DNA from: Bradyrhizobium nitroreducens
Lineage (GTDB): Bacteria > Pseudomonadota > Alphaproteobacteria > Rhizobiales > Xanthobacteraceae
Length of the DNA: 64,000 nt
Direction: 5' to 3'
Assembly: GCF_002776695.1 (NCBI RefSeq)
Contig: NZ_LFJC01000003.1
Span: 4,214,145 to 4,278,144 of the forward strand
The first letter of the stretch is position 1; the number at the start of each line of letters is the position of its first letter. This document shows positions 43,267-52,479 of the stretch, piece by piece. A model generated the notes under the pieces. It saw only the letters and a program-made list of their open reading frames with translations. It was not told the origin of the DNA and ran no database searches. Both the position numbers and the translations under genes were made by a program.

Positions 43267-44049
43267 ATGAGCACGTTCGTTGACTTCAAGGACCTCAAGA
43301 CCCGCGTCAAGATCGAGCAAACCATCGCCTGGCTCGGCCTGCAAATGCGACAGCACGGCGAGCAGTATCGCGGCCCCTGTCCGGCCTGCAAGCAGGGCGG
43401 AGACCGCGCTCTCGCCATCAATTCCGGCAAGGAGAGCTACTACTGCTTCTCCCAGAAAAAGGGCGGCGACGTGATCGCTCTCGTCGCCCACCTGCGCGGC
43501 GTGACCCAGAAGGATGCCGCCGCCTATCTCGACCAGCAATTCGGGAACAGTGCACAGTCTCACGGTGACGCTGTGCACAGTTCCCGGAACAGTTCCCCCA
43601 GCCCCCCGGCTCAGCAAGGTCGGGAGCTAAAACCCCTCGACTACCTCGTCTTCAACGAGGCAGTCGAGGGCCTGGGGTTGTCGGAGGCCACCTGCAAGGC
43701 TTGGGGCGCCGGCTATGCCCCAAAAGGCATCATGCGCGGACGGCTCGCGATCCCGATCCATGACCGCGGCGGCACCTTGCTCGCCTATTGCGGGCGCAGC
43801 GTCAAAGGCGAGAGCCCGACCCTGATCTTTCCCAACGGCTTCGACCCGCACAGCGTCATCTTTGCCGCCGAACGGGTCCAGCCAGGCCAGCTCTGCCTGG
43901 TCCGCGATCCACTGGATGTCCTCACCGCCTATGAACAAGGGGTGGAAAATGTCGTTGCGTTCCTCACGGACGACATTTCGGCGCAGCAGCTCGAAATGTT
44001 GGCGGCGCTCATGGACGAGAAGAAGTGCGACAGCGTGGAATTGTACTGA
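43267..44049 (+). CDS. CHC2-type primase-like protein
   Basis: A 260-residue protein with an N-terminal CHC2 zinc finger (GPCPACKQGGDRALAI then SYYCFSQKKGGDVIALVA, residues ~37-80), as in DnaG-type primases, and a C-terminal region resembling a Toprim-like fold (GQLCLVRDPLDVLTAYEQG). The full catalytic primase core is not obvious, so it may be an accessory or degenerate primase. ATG at 43267 follows AAAGGAGG. Confidence 0.82.
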   Translation: MSTFVDFKDLKTRVKIEQTIAWLGLQMRQHGEQYRGPCPACKQGGDRALAINSGKESYYCFSQKKGGDVIALVAHLRGVTQKDAAAYLDQQFGNSAQSHGDAVHSSRNSSPSPPAQQGRELKPLDYLVFNEAVEGLGLSEATCKAWGAGYAPKGIMRGRLAIPIHDRGGTLLAYCGRSVKGESPTLIFPNGFDPHSVIFAAERVQPGQLCLVRDPLDVLTAYEQGVENVVAFLTDDISAQQLEMLAALMDEKKCDSVELY

Positions 44050-44886
44050 TCGCCAGACCTCGTACGAACCAAGCCGAGCACGCCGTTACCGGACGGCGCG
44101 GATGTGTGTCTCTTTCGGAGCCGGTCAGTGGCGCGTATTCTGCCGGAGTTCCCAACAGTGCGATCTAACAGCCCGCGTTTGCGCGGGCTGCTTTCTTGCA
44201 GTGCACATCACCCCGCAACGCCGCATTTTGCAATGACAAGACCCGAGAAGCCGCGCCCGCTTGCGCACCCCGAAAGACAATTCGATCCAATGCGCATGGC
44301 AGTTCGCCGAGTCGTCGGCGTGCTTGCCACGGCACCGTAGCCACATCACCACTGCCGTCCCCACACAATCTGGAGAAGCGAAAAGGCGCCTGGTGCTCTT
44401 GGAAGGCGCTGTTGCCCGCGACCGAGGCCAAGCCAAACAACCCTCACGGGTCGAAAGCGCGCGCCCACATGACGATCACACGCGAGCTTACGCGAGAGGC
44501 GGCTCAGCGACTCTGCCGGAAAGTAACCGCCTGGCTTGCGCTTCGGGAAACACGTTCTGCCTATAAATCGCGAGCCATCATGATGGTTGACGAACGACCG
44601 ATTGTGCAATGCAAGCCCCCTTGTCGGCTATCCAGGAATTGATGACCTAGGGTAGGGCCAAATCCCCTTAAACCGCGAACTAAACCGCGGGGATGGCGTC
44701 ACGCAGCCTGAGCATTGATTGTTCGAGGATCGAAACTCTTACTTGCACGGAGCCCCCCGCATGGTAGGCTCAACCCAGGGTCGAGATACACCCTCCTGGG
44801 CGAGTATGTGTGTTATTCTCTTCGACACCGCCGTTGCGATGTGAATTAACCGGTGACTTCTACCATGTAATTTTTTGACCCCTTCT
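44050..44886. other. Intergenic region between mobilisation module and ABC operon
   Basis: About 840 bp. The primase terminator is at its left. A possible 57-residue ORF at 44469-44642 (MTITRELTREAAQRLCRKVT...) has no recognisable family and may be a gene fragment. The right part is AT-rich and should hold the promoter of the ABC operon; TGTAATTTT near 44864 is a candidate -10. Confidence 0.4.
44169..44197 (+). terminator. Rho-independent terminator
   Basis: CAGCCCGCG and CGCGGGCTG form a 9-bp stem around TTTG, followed by CTTTCTT. It ends the primase transcript. Confidence 0.8.
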
Positions 44887-45702
44887 ATGAGTAACCTTCT
44901 TGCCTCAGCGCCGACCAAGTCGAACGAGTCCTCGCTCGGCTCGGTAGTGCTCGAAGATATATTATTCCAATACAATTCCCCTCAGTTTGCCCTCTCGATT
45001 CCCACCCTCCGAATTCATCGAGGTGAGGCCGTTTCGATTATTGGCCGATCAGGCGTCGGAAAAACGACTCTCCTCTCGCTTATCCTTGGGTTAGTTAAGC
45101 CGGACCACGGCAAGATTGCTATTGAAGGTGATGCTCCACTCGCGGCTCGTCGAGGTGGAGCATTCGGTGTTGCATTTCAGAATCCTGTATTGTTGCCTTG
45201 GCTAAACATATTCCAGAATGTCACCTTGCCATGGCGGTTGAGAGGAGTCCCCGCCGACCTGGAAAGGGCCGAAGCACTGCTTGCGGGGGTTGGACTCTGG
45301 AAGTATCGGCATGCATATCCCGGCGATTTGAGTGGTGGAATGCGAAGTCGCGTCTCGCTAGCTCGAGCGCTAGCGTGCGCTCCCCCCATATTCGTGCTGG
45401 ATGAACCATTCTCAAGCTTGGACGAGTTTACTCGCACGCAGATGGCTATCTTGGTATCGTCGCTGCAAGCTGCTTCTAAATCGACGATGATTTTCGTAAC
45501 GCACAATATGACCGAGGCGCTGCTGATTTCGGATCGTATAGTACTTCTAGGTCGACCGAGAGATTCCACGAAGCCCGTTTGCATCATCAATGAGTTCAGT
45601 GCGGCATTTCGAAATCAAACATCTAGCATTACGAGCTCCGAAGCATTCAGGAGGATGCTTGCCGAGCTCGCAGCCTGCTTCAGTGATGAGGAGGGGATAT
45701 GA
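44887..45702 (+). CDS. ABC transporter ATPase, NitT/TauT type
   Basis: A 271-residue ABC ATPase. Walker A is GRSGVGKTTLL, Q-loop AFQNPVLLPWLN, signature LSGGMRSRVSLARAL, Walker B PIFVLDEPFSSLD and the H-loop VTHNMTEALLISD. The PWLN...ENV-type spacing matches the SsuB/TauB/ThiZ group. It energises the permease at 46691. It overlaps the binding-protein gene by ATGA. Base composition is clearly lower in GC than the flanks. Confidence 0.9.
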   Translation: MSNLLASAPTKSNESSLGSVVLEDILFQYNSPQFALSIPTLRIHRGEAVSIIGRSGVGKTTLLSLILGLVKPDHGKIAIEGDAPLAARRGGAFGVAFQNPVLLPWLNIFQNVTLPWRLRGVPADLERAEALLAGVGLWKYRHAYPGDLSGGMRSRVSLARALACAPPIFVLDEPFSSLDEFTRTQMAILVSSLQAASKSTMIFVTHNMTEALLISDRIVLLGRPRDSTKPVCIINEFSAAFRNQTSSITSSEAFRRMLAELAACFSDEEGI

Positions 45703-46688
45703 ACAGACGACTGATTGCGACAATTGCGGTTATACTCTTGATTGCCGCATCGATTTTTTGGCTTTTTCAATTCCGTCAAAGAACCGAGATTACAAACCTA
45801 ACGCGAGTTTCCCTTAGGCTTCAGTGGCTCGATCAGGCTCAATTCGCGGGATTCTACGTGGCCGCCGCCAAGGGTTTCTACAAGAAACGCGGCCTTGACG
45901 TTGAAATCAATCCAGGCGGCCCTGATTTTAACGCGATGACACTCGTCGCTTCCGGTAGCGACACATTCGGAATCTGGACAGGGGATCAGATCGCCCTAGG
46001 AATGTCAAAAGGCCTTCCGCTCGTTCCGATCGCCGCTATTTTCGATCAAAGCTTGGCAGCCTTCATGGTCAAGGCTGATTCCAGCATCCGTTCTCCGAAG
46101 GATTTTGAAGGTCACACCGTCGGGATGTATTACGGTTACGACACGGAGACGATCTACCTGGAGTTGCTGAAGAGATTCGGAGTCGATCGAACGAAAGTGC
46201 GAGAGACGCCCGTTCAGTTTGATCTTGGTCGTTTCTTCACGGGGGACGTTGACGTTTGGCCCGCGTACGTTATCAACCAACCAATCGCCGCTGAGCAAAA
46301 CGGCATTAAAGTGCGCTTACTGACTCCCAAGCAGTACGGGATCAAGTACTACTCGGATGTGCTGTTTACGCGCAGTGACTACCTGCAAAAGAATAGCGAA
46401 ATTGTATCGGCCTTTTTGAGCGCGACGGTTGAAGGCTGGACTTACGCATTGGCTCACCGCGACGAAGCGACAGATATCGTGATGGCGCGCGCGCCCAACC
46501 TCAATCGTGAGCAGCAACGCAAAATGCTCGATGTCGTTGGAGAGTACCTAAACTTGAAGTCGAATTCTAAATTTCTTCTCGATCCGGCCACCTGGCAATC
46601 GATCGAGTCTCTTCTCACAAATCAAGGATTGCTCAAACAAACCGTACCGATTCCTGAATTGATTCGCGGCAACGACGTGTCTCGATAG
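45699..46688 (+). CDS. NMT1/THI5-like substrate-binding protein
   Basis: A 329-residue periplasmic binding protein. The N-terminal signal or anchor (IATIAVILLIAASIFWLF) precedes the NMT1/THI5-like core: VSLRLQWLDQAQFAGFYVAA, KGFYKKRGLDVEI and FEGHTVGMYYGYDTET, then WPAYVINQP. Relatives bind thiamine precursors such as HMP, riboflavin or sulfonates. The ligand cannot be told from sequence. Coupled to the ATPase gene. Confidence 0.88.
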   Translation: MNRRLIATIAVILLIAASIFWLFQFRQRTEITNLTRVSLRLQWLDQAQFAGFYVAAAKGFYKKRGLDVEINPGGPDFNAMTLVASGSDTFGIWTGDQIALGMSKGLPLVPIAAIFDQSLAAFMVKADSSIRSPKDFEGHTVGMYYGYDTETIYLELLKRFGVDRTKVRETPVQFDLGRFFTGDVDVWPAYVINQPIAAEQNGIKVRLLTPKQYGIKYYSDVLFTRSDYLQKNSEIVSAFLSATVEGWTYALAHRDEATDIVMARAPNLNREQQRKMLDVVGEYLNLKSNSKFLLDPATWQSIESLLTNQGLLKQTVPIPELIRGNDVSR

Positions 46689-46690
46689 CC

Positions 46691-47449
46691 ATGCCCCCCT
46701 TACTTCTGGTGCTCAGACGCTCTGTTGTAACGGTGGGAGTTCTCGGCGGTTTATGGCTGATCCTAAATCAATGCGTTCCGACATATCTATTCCCGACGCC
46801 CATGGACGTCTTAATTGCGATAAGGGATTCAGGACAGACTCTCCCGAAAGATGTCGCAATTACTTTCCTCGAAACATTTTTTGGACTCGTCTTGGCGACT
46901 GCATTCAGCCTCACACTTGCTCTCGCATTTTACTTCTCGTGGCCAATCGAAGACGTCCTTATGCCTTATGCCGTAGCTCTAAAATCAATTCCCGTCGTTG
47001 CCATGGCTCCGCTACTCGTTATCTGGACTGGGAACGGCATCGTTGGCAAAATTGTGCTTGCCTCGATTGTCTCATTTTTCCCATTATTGATCGGGTTTAG
47101 GGATGGGTTGCACTCAAAGCCAATTGAGTTAGATCACGTTGCCCAAGTGTGGGCAAAATCAAAACTTCGAGTGCTTCTCAATATTGATCTGCCTCTCTCC
47201 ATTCCGAGCGCGTTATCCGCACTCAAGATTGCAGCGCCACTGAGCCTCGTAGGCGCGGTAGTGGCTGAATTCTCAGGTGCGAACTCCGGTCTGGGACACG
47301 TGGTTATCATCGCCGCCTATCGTGCCGATGTTGCTTTGCTGTTTGCCGGCGTGATTGTTGTGTCCCTCTTGGGAATTCTGATGTTTCAAGTTGCAGTAGC
47401 AGCAGAAGTCGCCACCCTGAAAGCTATGAGGATGTCGCGTGCTGACTGA
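46691..47449 (+). CDS. ABC transporter permease, NitT/TauT type
   Basis: A 252-residue permease with about six hydrophobic segments. The EAA-like loop is in DHVAQVWAKSKLRVLLNIDLPLSIPSALSALK-type context (residues ~155-185; core LDLPLSIPSAL-like). It starts 2 bp after the binding protein and its 3' end overlaps the next gene by 11 bp, so translation is coupled with the 865-residue protein. Confidence 0.88.
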   Translation: MPPLLLVLRRSVVTVGVLGGLWLILNQCVPTYLFPTPMDVLIAIRDSGQTLPKDVAITFLETFFGLVLATAFSLTLALAFYFSWPIEDVLMPYAVALKSIPVVAMAPLLVIWTGNGIVGKIVLASIVSFFPLLIGFRDGLHSKPIELDHVAQVWAKSKLRVLLNIDLPLSIPSALSALKIAAPLSLVGAVVAEFSGANSGLGHVVIIAAYRADVALLFAGVIVVSLLGILMFQVAVAAEVATLKAMRMSRAD

Positions 47450-50036
47450 AAGCACCCTCGGAAATACGATAAGGAACGTTGTCAGCTTCTTAGTCGGACA
47501 ACGGGTTATCTTTCACTTGGCTTCCACCAAACTATTGCCGCAACAGAAGGCGTGCATCTGGCGCGAGCATCTCCCGGATCGGTTTTCTGCGCAATCGGAG
47601 AATAGCTTGCATGGTTCAATTTGGACGACCGCAGATATCATCTACAGCCTAGCCAAAGCTGCATCCGGCAGAGAATACTTTTCGGCTGAGCAATCTAGTT
47701 CGATTGATAGAGAACTCCACGGTTTCTTTCAACTCGCAGCAGTTTCTCTCTTGGCGTTCGACGACAGAATCAGGGAACGCGCAAACGAAGAGTTTATGAT
47801 TGTTACCGAGTCAATCGTCAGGGGCGTTTATAACGAACAGTCCCCCTTAAAGCGGGCGCTACGCATAACTGTCAAAGACATCCAAAGCTATGTTGGTATG
47901 CCGCGGTCGGTCGTTATTGATACGGACGGGGACGCTATGAGCGGCACCCACCTTGAATGGGGAACTGCAAATCTTGCCGTAACCGCTGTAGTTTGTCGCT
48001 CCTTGAGAGAAATCATCATCGCGAAGTTGATCCAAGATGTCACGCTTGAAGAAAAGGCGAAGCAGTTTCTGAGAAATATGACAGCCTACGTATCTCGTGC
48101 CGATCTCTCTCTTCTTCGTACCGCGATCCGTCAAACAGAAATCAGCGAACGGGAAGCCGACGTGCCGGCGTTCATCACGAACTTGCAAAGCAAGTACCAG
48201 AAATTGGCAAAAGAGAGCACGGAAAAATATGGCCTTATTGGTCTGAGCTCAACGATTAACATCGCGGCGCAGGAAATTAGCCTTGGTCGCTACCTGCGTG
48301 AAAAGCTTTCCATAGGCGATTTGCCTAAGGGAATCATTGGGTGTCTCTGGCCGTGCAAAGCTTCATGTGGATGGTCCTACTCCTCCCAAAACCATGTCAC
48401 TGAGACGGATGCCACTGCAGCTCTTCCTGCCCTGGAAATCATCGCTTATGGGCTGGAACTGGGAGGAGATCCTGGCAACTTACTTAAGGTGGCCGAAATT
48501 GGAATGGCTGATTTTCGCCGAGAGCTCGCCAAAAAGGCCACCAACGGAAAATTCGAAGAACTCGGAAACGACCTGACTCTGTCAAAGAAATGGTCAATTG
48601 AATTCTTGGCGCGAAATGTTGTGTACCTGGCGCAAATCCTGACGGTTCAAGCCACCGCGCCACTGCACCCCATGATCTACGAATGTTTCGAATGTTTGTA
48701 CTCTGCGCTGCTAATTAGGACATACCAGACCACGGTAGAAAATCGCACATTGCCATTCGAGGCGATCCCACAGGAGTTCGTTTCCGGCAACGAATTTGCT
48801 CACGCGCCTGGAGTCGATATTGGCTTTGTTACTTTTGCTCTGTTGATCGGACGCGGGCGATTCAATGCCCAGGCGGCACGAAATAACTATCGCAAATTTG
48901 GCGAATACTTTGAGAGGATTGTTGGCAAGGGGGCCGATGGACTTATTGAGTTGCCTGTTGGTCTGCCAATTTTTGCAACAATGGTAGATCATGTGCGCGC
49001 CAGGGTAATAACGGACTACGAGGAAGACGAAATCGCCAAGGCCTTGCGTGATTCGAAGCCGAATGGGTTGCTAGGGAAGCCTATTGTTGGCGCTTTTCTT
49101 TCAAGCTACAGCGATCCGAAGGGCGGCGAATACACCCCGAAGGTATACACGTGGGCCACGGCACACGCTCTATTGGCGCTTATGGAATGGTCTCGACAGC
49201 GAGGTGGAGAGAACAAAATTGTCGAGCAACTGAAGGAGGCGCAGGCGAACCTCGATCACAATGTGGCCCGTGCAAACCTGCTTAGCGACTTTAGCGGTTA
49301 CATTGCAGGCTACGGATATCCAGCTACCAACGGCGGAAGACGCTTTGACGCATGGAATGGAGTTCTGCTTCTTATCATCAACTTTCCGCTCGCGGCTTTT
49401 GTCTATTTCTACACCGGCCATTTTTTTTCCTCGTTCTCTTCCCATTCGGGGGCGGAGCTCGCTGTACTCGCCACGGCATTTTGCGCTCATTCTGCCTTTC
49501 TGATTCGCCAATTCAGGTGGCTGTGGGCCGCAACAGTCGAAATCGACGAGGCTTTGAAGGCCGGATGGTGTTCGGTCCTGAAAAACGAGTGCGCCATGAA
49601 CAATCACGGCGAATGTGCATTCGGTGGTAAGGAGAGGTGCTCTTTTTCGCTGGAAGGCGAGAAAACCTTAGCGGCCCTTCTCCGGATTTATCTTGGCTTG
49701 TACTTCTTCGTAGCCCTGGTCGTTTTCGCCGCGGGTTGGGCAGGACTGGACGCCGTTAAAGATATAGTCCTCGCTGTGGCGAAAAGCATGATAACCTATA
49801 TCATAGCAGCTCTTTTCGCGATCGTCGTGCTCATCTCCGGCGGTTTTCGCCTGATAAGAGCTGCAGTTCCACCGTCAGCCCCTTTGTCGCCGACACTCGC
49901 GTTTTTGGCACTTCTGGCTCGGTCGTTTCGTCTCTTTTGGCAACTACTAAGAGGAACGAATAAGTTACGCTTATTCATAGATAGGGTTAAGGACAATCGC
50001 ACGGCAACGCCCGTTACGGAACGCGGTGGAGTTTGA
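47439..50036 (+). CDS. 865-residue protein: terpene-cyclase-like toroid region plus C-terminal membrane domain
   Basis: The N-terminal ~640 residues are helical with segments recalling alpha/alpha-toroid (prenyltransferase/squalene-cyclase-like) repeats: LHGSIWTTADIIYSLAKAAS, then GWSYSSQNHVTETDATAALP and TWATAHALLALMEW. No DxDD or other cyclase acidic motif was found, so it is probably not a cyclase. The C-terminal ~200 residues have about five hydrophobic segments and a Cys-rich patch (VLKNECAMNNHGECAFGGKE). Start overlaps the permease gene. Function unknown; it is likely to work with the importer. Confidence 0.72.
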   Translation: MLTESTLGNTIRNVVSFLVGQRVIFHLASTKLLPQQKACIWREHLPDRFSAQSENSLHGSIWTTADIIYSLAKAASGREYFSAEQSSSIDRELHGFFQLAAVSLLAFDDRIRERANEEFMIVTESIVRGVYNEQSPLKRALRITVKDIQSYVGMPRSVVIDTDGDAMSGTHLEWGTANLAVTAVVCRSLREIIIAKLIQDVTLEEKAKQFLRNMTAYVSRADLSLLRTAIRQTEISEREADVPAFITNLQSKYQKLAKESTEKYGLIGLSSTINIAAQEISLGRYLREKLSIGDLPKGIIGCLWPCKASCGWSYSSQNHVTETDATAALPALEIIAYGLELGGDPGNLLKVAEIGMADFRRELAKKATNGKFEELGNDLTLSKKWSIEFLARNVVYLAQILTVQATAPLHPMIYECFECLYSALLIRTYQTTVENRTLPFEAIPQEFVSGNEFAHAPGVDIGFVTFALLIGRGRFNAQAARNNYRKFGEYFERIVGKGADGLIELPVGLPIFATMVDHVRARVITDYEEDEIAKALRDSKPNGLLGKPIVGAFLSSYSDPKGGEYTPKVYTWATAHALLALMEWSRQRGGENKIVEQLKEAQANLDHNVARANLLSDFSGYIAGYGYPATNGGRRFDAWNGVLLLIINFPLAAFVYFYTGHFFSSFSSHSGAELAVLATAFCAHSAFLIRQFRWLWAATVEIDEALKAGWCSVLKNECAMNNHGECAFGGKERCSFSLEGEKTLAALLRIYLGLYFFVALVVFAAGWAGLDAVKDIVLAVAKSMITYIIAALFAIVVLISGGFRLIRAAVPPSAPLSPTLAFLALLARSFRLFWQLLRGTNKLRLFIDRVKDNRTATPVTERGGV

Positions 50037-50060
50037 AGCTCTTGTTAGGCGGGATACCCT

Positions 50061-50981
50061 ATGCACGAACACTTGAATGACGTTGCCGATCTCCCCCTCA
50101 CATATGATCTTCACCTCTATTCGCGCAATGACGCGTTGAGCATCTTTCTGCGATCGCTAAGCTATCATCGGGTCGGCGCAGCTTACCTCGCGAACGAACT
50201 CGCCCGGCGTTCGCGACGAGCGATACACAGAGCGCTTGATATCGGCTGCGGGGAGGGCACATTCACTTCGACGTTAATTCGAGAGATGCAGATAGTCGGG
50301 GTGGCCGGTCCGCAGAGCATCTACGCTTTTGACCCCGATATCGAAAATTTGACGTTCTATAAATCCAGATTACGCGGGTGCAACGAACTCGCACTTACGA
50401 CGAGCAATTCGACGCTTGAGCGGGCCCAGTTAGATCGATCCTCTGATTTGGTCATATGCTCTCATTCCCTGTATGGCATGATGGAAAATCCCAGCCTAAC
50501 TGGGACTGAAAGAGTCAACCAAATCAGACGAATTTTGAGCAGCGTGGCCCCTGACGGTCTCGTATTTATGTCGCTGGCTAGCGCTAACAGCCCTGCCTAC
50601 GAGGTCAAAAGAGATATTCTGAGAGTCTTGAATCTGAAAAACCCTTCTGCTCATGGCGAAGAGTTGCAGAGTTATCTCATTCTGGCTGGATCGGGGGCTA
50701 AGGCCACATACCACTCAAGCTATATGGACGTTACAGAAATATTGGACGACAGTTCAGCGATGATCAAATGGTGTTCTTATTTCTGTAGAGTTCCCGAAAA
50801 CCAACTTCAAATGCTCGGCCAAGACCTGCTGCGCAAAATAATCAATCGTCACATCTTGCAATTTAGAAGCGCCACTCCAGAGTTACAGAAACGGATGAAG
50901 GAATTTCCTGCCGCGCTCGGCTCCCCTGCCGACGCAACAGTGTTCTTGCCACATCGCGAGATTTTTTTTGTGACGTCCTGA
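50061..50981 (+). CDS. Class I SAM-dependent methyltransferase
   Basis: A 306-residue methyltransferase. Motif I is RALDIGCGEGTFTST (residues ~57-70), the motif II acidic residue is in IYAFDPDIENL and the motif IV region is SDLVICSHSLYGMM. A Rossmann core is followed by a helical C-terminus. The substrate is unknown. It is the last gene of the ABC-linked operon, 24 bp after the toroid-like gene. Confidence 0.82.
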   Translation: MHEHLNDVADLPLTYDLHLYSRNDALSIFLRSLSYHRVGAAYLANELARRSRRAIHRALDIGCGEGTFTSTLIREMQIVGVAGPQSIYAFDPDIENLTFYKSRLRGCNELALTTSNSTLERAQLDRSSDLVICSHSLYGMMENPSLTGTERVNQIRRILSSVAPDGLVFMSLASANSPAYEVKRDILRVLNLKNPSAHGEELQSYLILAGSGAKATYHSSYMDVTEILDDSSAMIKWCSYFCRVPENQLQMLGQDLLRKIINRHILQFRSATPELQKRMKEFPAALGSPADATVFLPHREIFFVTS

Positions 50982-51217
50982 GTTACCACCGAACGTTCGT
51001 CTACCGGCGATCGGGGTCTCTGCAACCTTTGTGCTGACAGGCATGGCAGTAAAATACGCGATCGAAAGATCCACTATGGGTCGGCAATAGGTCGAAGCGA
51101 AATAGAACCGGAACCGAACCAGCCCAAACTTGGGACCAAAAATGGCGTGAGTAACGCTGTGAGTACAGGGTTCGGAGGATTGCAGGAGGCCTTGTTTTTG
51201 TTTGACTATCGGTAGTA

Positions 51218-51240
51218 GTTCGATTCCGGCCAGGGCACCA
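51218..51240 (+). repeat. attR: partial copy of tRNA-Leu 3' end
   Basis: GTTCGATTCCGGCCAGGG followed by CACCA repeats the end of tRNA-Leu, with one G missing compared with 12126-12149. It marks the right end of the island. Confidence 0.85.
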
Positions 51241-51307
51241 CGCTTCGCCCTTCGGGCTACGCGTGGCGCGGCCGTGCGAAGCCACCTGTAGCCCGAAGGG
51301 TGAAGCG
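51241..51307. repeat. Inverted repeat adjacent to attR
   Basis: Left arm CGCTTCGCCCTTCGGGCTAC (51241-51260) pairs with right arm TGTAGCCCGAAGGGTGAAGC at 51287-51306. It starts directly at the attR site. It resembles short palindromic elements dispersed in Bradyrhizobium genomes (recollection, not verified). Confidence 0.7.
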
Positions 51308-51424
51308 TGTCCGGCGAAGCCTCTTGGCGAAGGCGGACTGTCCCAACACACCCGGTCTCCCTTCCCATCCCCGCATCCCCCCTGTATAAACCGGTAGCTT
51401 CTTCCGTTATTCGAAGGAGCTCAT

Positions 51425-51727
51425 ATGAACGACCTGCACGCGTGGCTTTCACAGCAGCACCACGGTTTGCGGACCTTCCAGACCTTTCAGCACAAGCTCG
51501 AGACGCTCGGCCGGGACGATCCCGCGCAGCGCGGCCTTTGCCGCCTGCTCAGCGGTATCGTCGGCAGCTATGTCGAGGCCTTTGACGAGGCCCCGCTTCC
51601 GGTCGAGATCGCCGAGGGCGCCTATCGTCGCCTGCTGACGCTGGTGGAAAGCCTCGATCTGCAGGGAGATGCCGCGCGCCGCCTCGCCGACATCAACCGC
51701 GTGGCGACCTGCGAGCTGTGGCAGTGA
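51425..51727 (+). CDS. Hypothetical protein
   Basis: A 100-residue, helical soluble protein (MNDLHAWLSQQHHGLRTFQT..., RLADINRVATCELWQ). A ribosome site GAAGGAG precedes the ATG at 51425. No domain is recognised. It is the first chromosomal gene beyond the island, and its strong GC-rich codon use matches the flanks. Confidence 0.7.
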   Translation: MNDLHAWLSQQHHGLRTFQTFQHKLETLGRDDPAQRGLCRLLSGIVGSYVEAFDEAPLPVEIAEGAYRRLLTLVESLDLQGDAARRLADINRVATCELWQ

Positions 51728-52479
51728 TCTGCAGGTGGAAGCGCGGACGCCCAGGATTTCAGACAGCAGCACACGCCTCCACGACCTCGCGACGCTGACG
51801 CCCGAGTCTTGGACCTTTCTTGACACCCCTTCCTTGGAAAGGGCGCAGGGAAGGCCGGGCGCCGGCTGGCACCCGCGATCCGCTGCGCGCAAATTGCGCG
51901 AAAACAGATGCACAGCGGCATACAGGGCAGCCCGGGACATCCCGGCCTTTCCCTGCGCAGTGGTTTGACGGCTTATGGCGCGCTCTCCCCGGGGAGCGTT
52001 GCACTATTGCCCCCGTCGCCTTGCGGATAGCTGATGTGCACGCCCGGTCGGGCGGCCACATCACCGCAAGCCTTGACGCACAGACCCCGGGCGTCAGGAC
52101 GACACGCTTTTGCCGTACGCGGACCACACCGGTCGTGTGCGCGCTGCTCAACCGCTCACGGGCCAAACCCGCCCGGCGATTGCCGGCGCGCCGATGCACT
52201 CCACGTCCACCGCCACCCCGCCCGCGTATCGTGACGATCGCGAAACGCCCCTTGTCCATGGGCCGGGATGCGCGACACATACGATATTTCCGAATTTCGG
52301 TCAAGCAGAATTTTGGGATCCCGAAGCGGGGCGGACCGACCTCGTCCCGGCCAGGGATCATGTTCAGCAGTTGCCCGCCTCTATCCACGCCGGCATTGCG
52401 AGCGCAACGGAATCCTCCCTGAACAGGATGAATTCGATCAGCGAATTAGTGAACATGCACAGCAATGACGAGGAGAGAG
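51728..52479. other. GC-rich non-coding region, probable repeat-derived DNA
   Basis: About 750 bp without a gene I can support; open frames overlap each other and show no family features. The block around 51980-52350 looks like a dispersed chromosomal repeat of Bradyrhizobium, but this is by recollection and would need a genome search. Confidence 0.4.

Larger units (their letters stand above)
12126..51240. mobile_element. Integrative genomic island inserted in tRNA-Leu(CAA), about 39.1 kb
   Basis: The left boundary is the tRNA-Leu 3' end (attL 12126-12149) and the right boundary is a near-copy, GTTCGATTCCGGCCAGGG then CACCA, at 51218-51240 with one G deleted. A P4-type integrase and an AlpA-like small regulator lie just inside the left end. 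Base composition inside is lower and more variable than the flanks, the gene content is accessory (defence, toxin-antitoxin, mobilisation ATPases), and flank genes are ordinary chromosomal genes. I saw no relaxase or mating-pore genes, so it is probably a mobilisable or decayed element. Confidence 0.88.

Noticed and set aside
47439..50036. Annotation of the 865-residue protein as a squalene-hopene cyclase
   Set aside because: Toroid-like segments are present, but no DxDD catalytic motif or usual QW repeats were found, and a C-terminal membrane domain is atypical.
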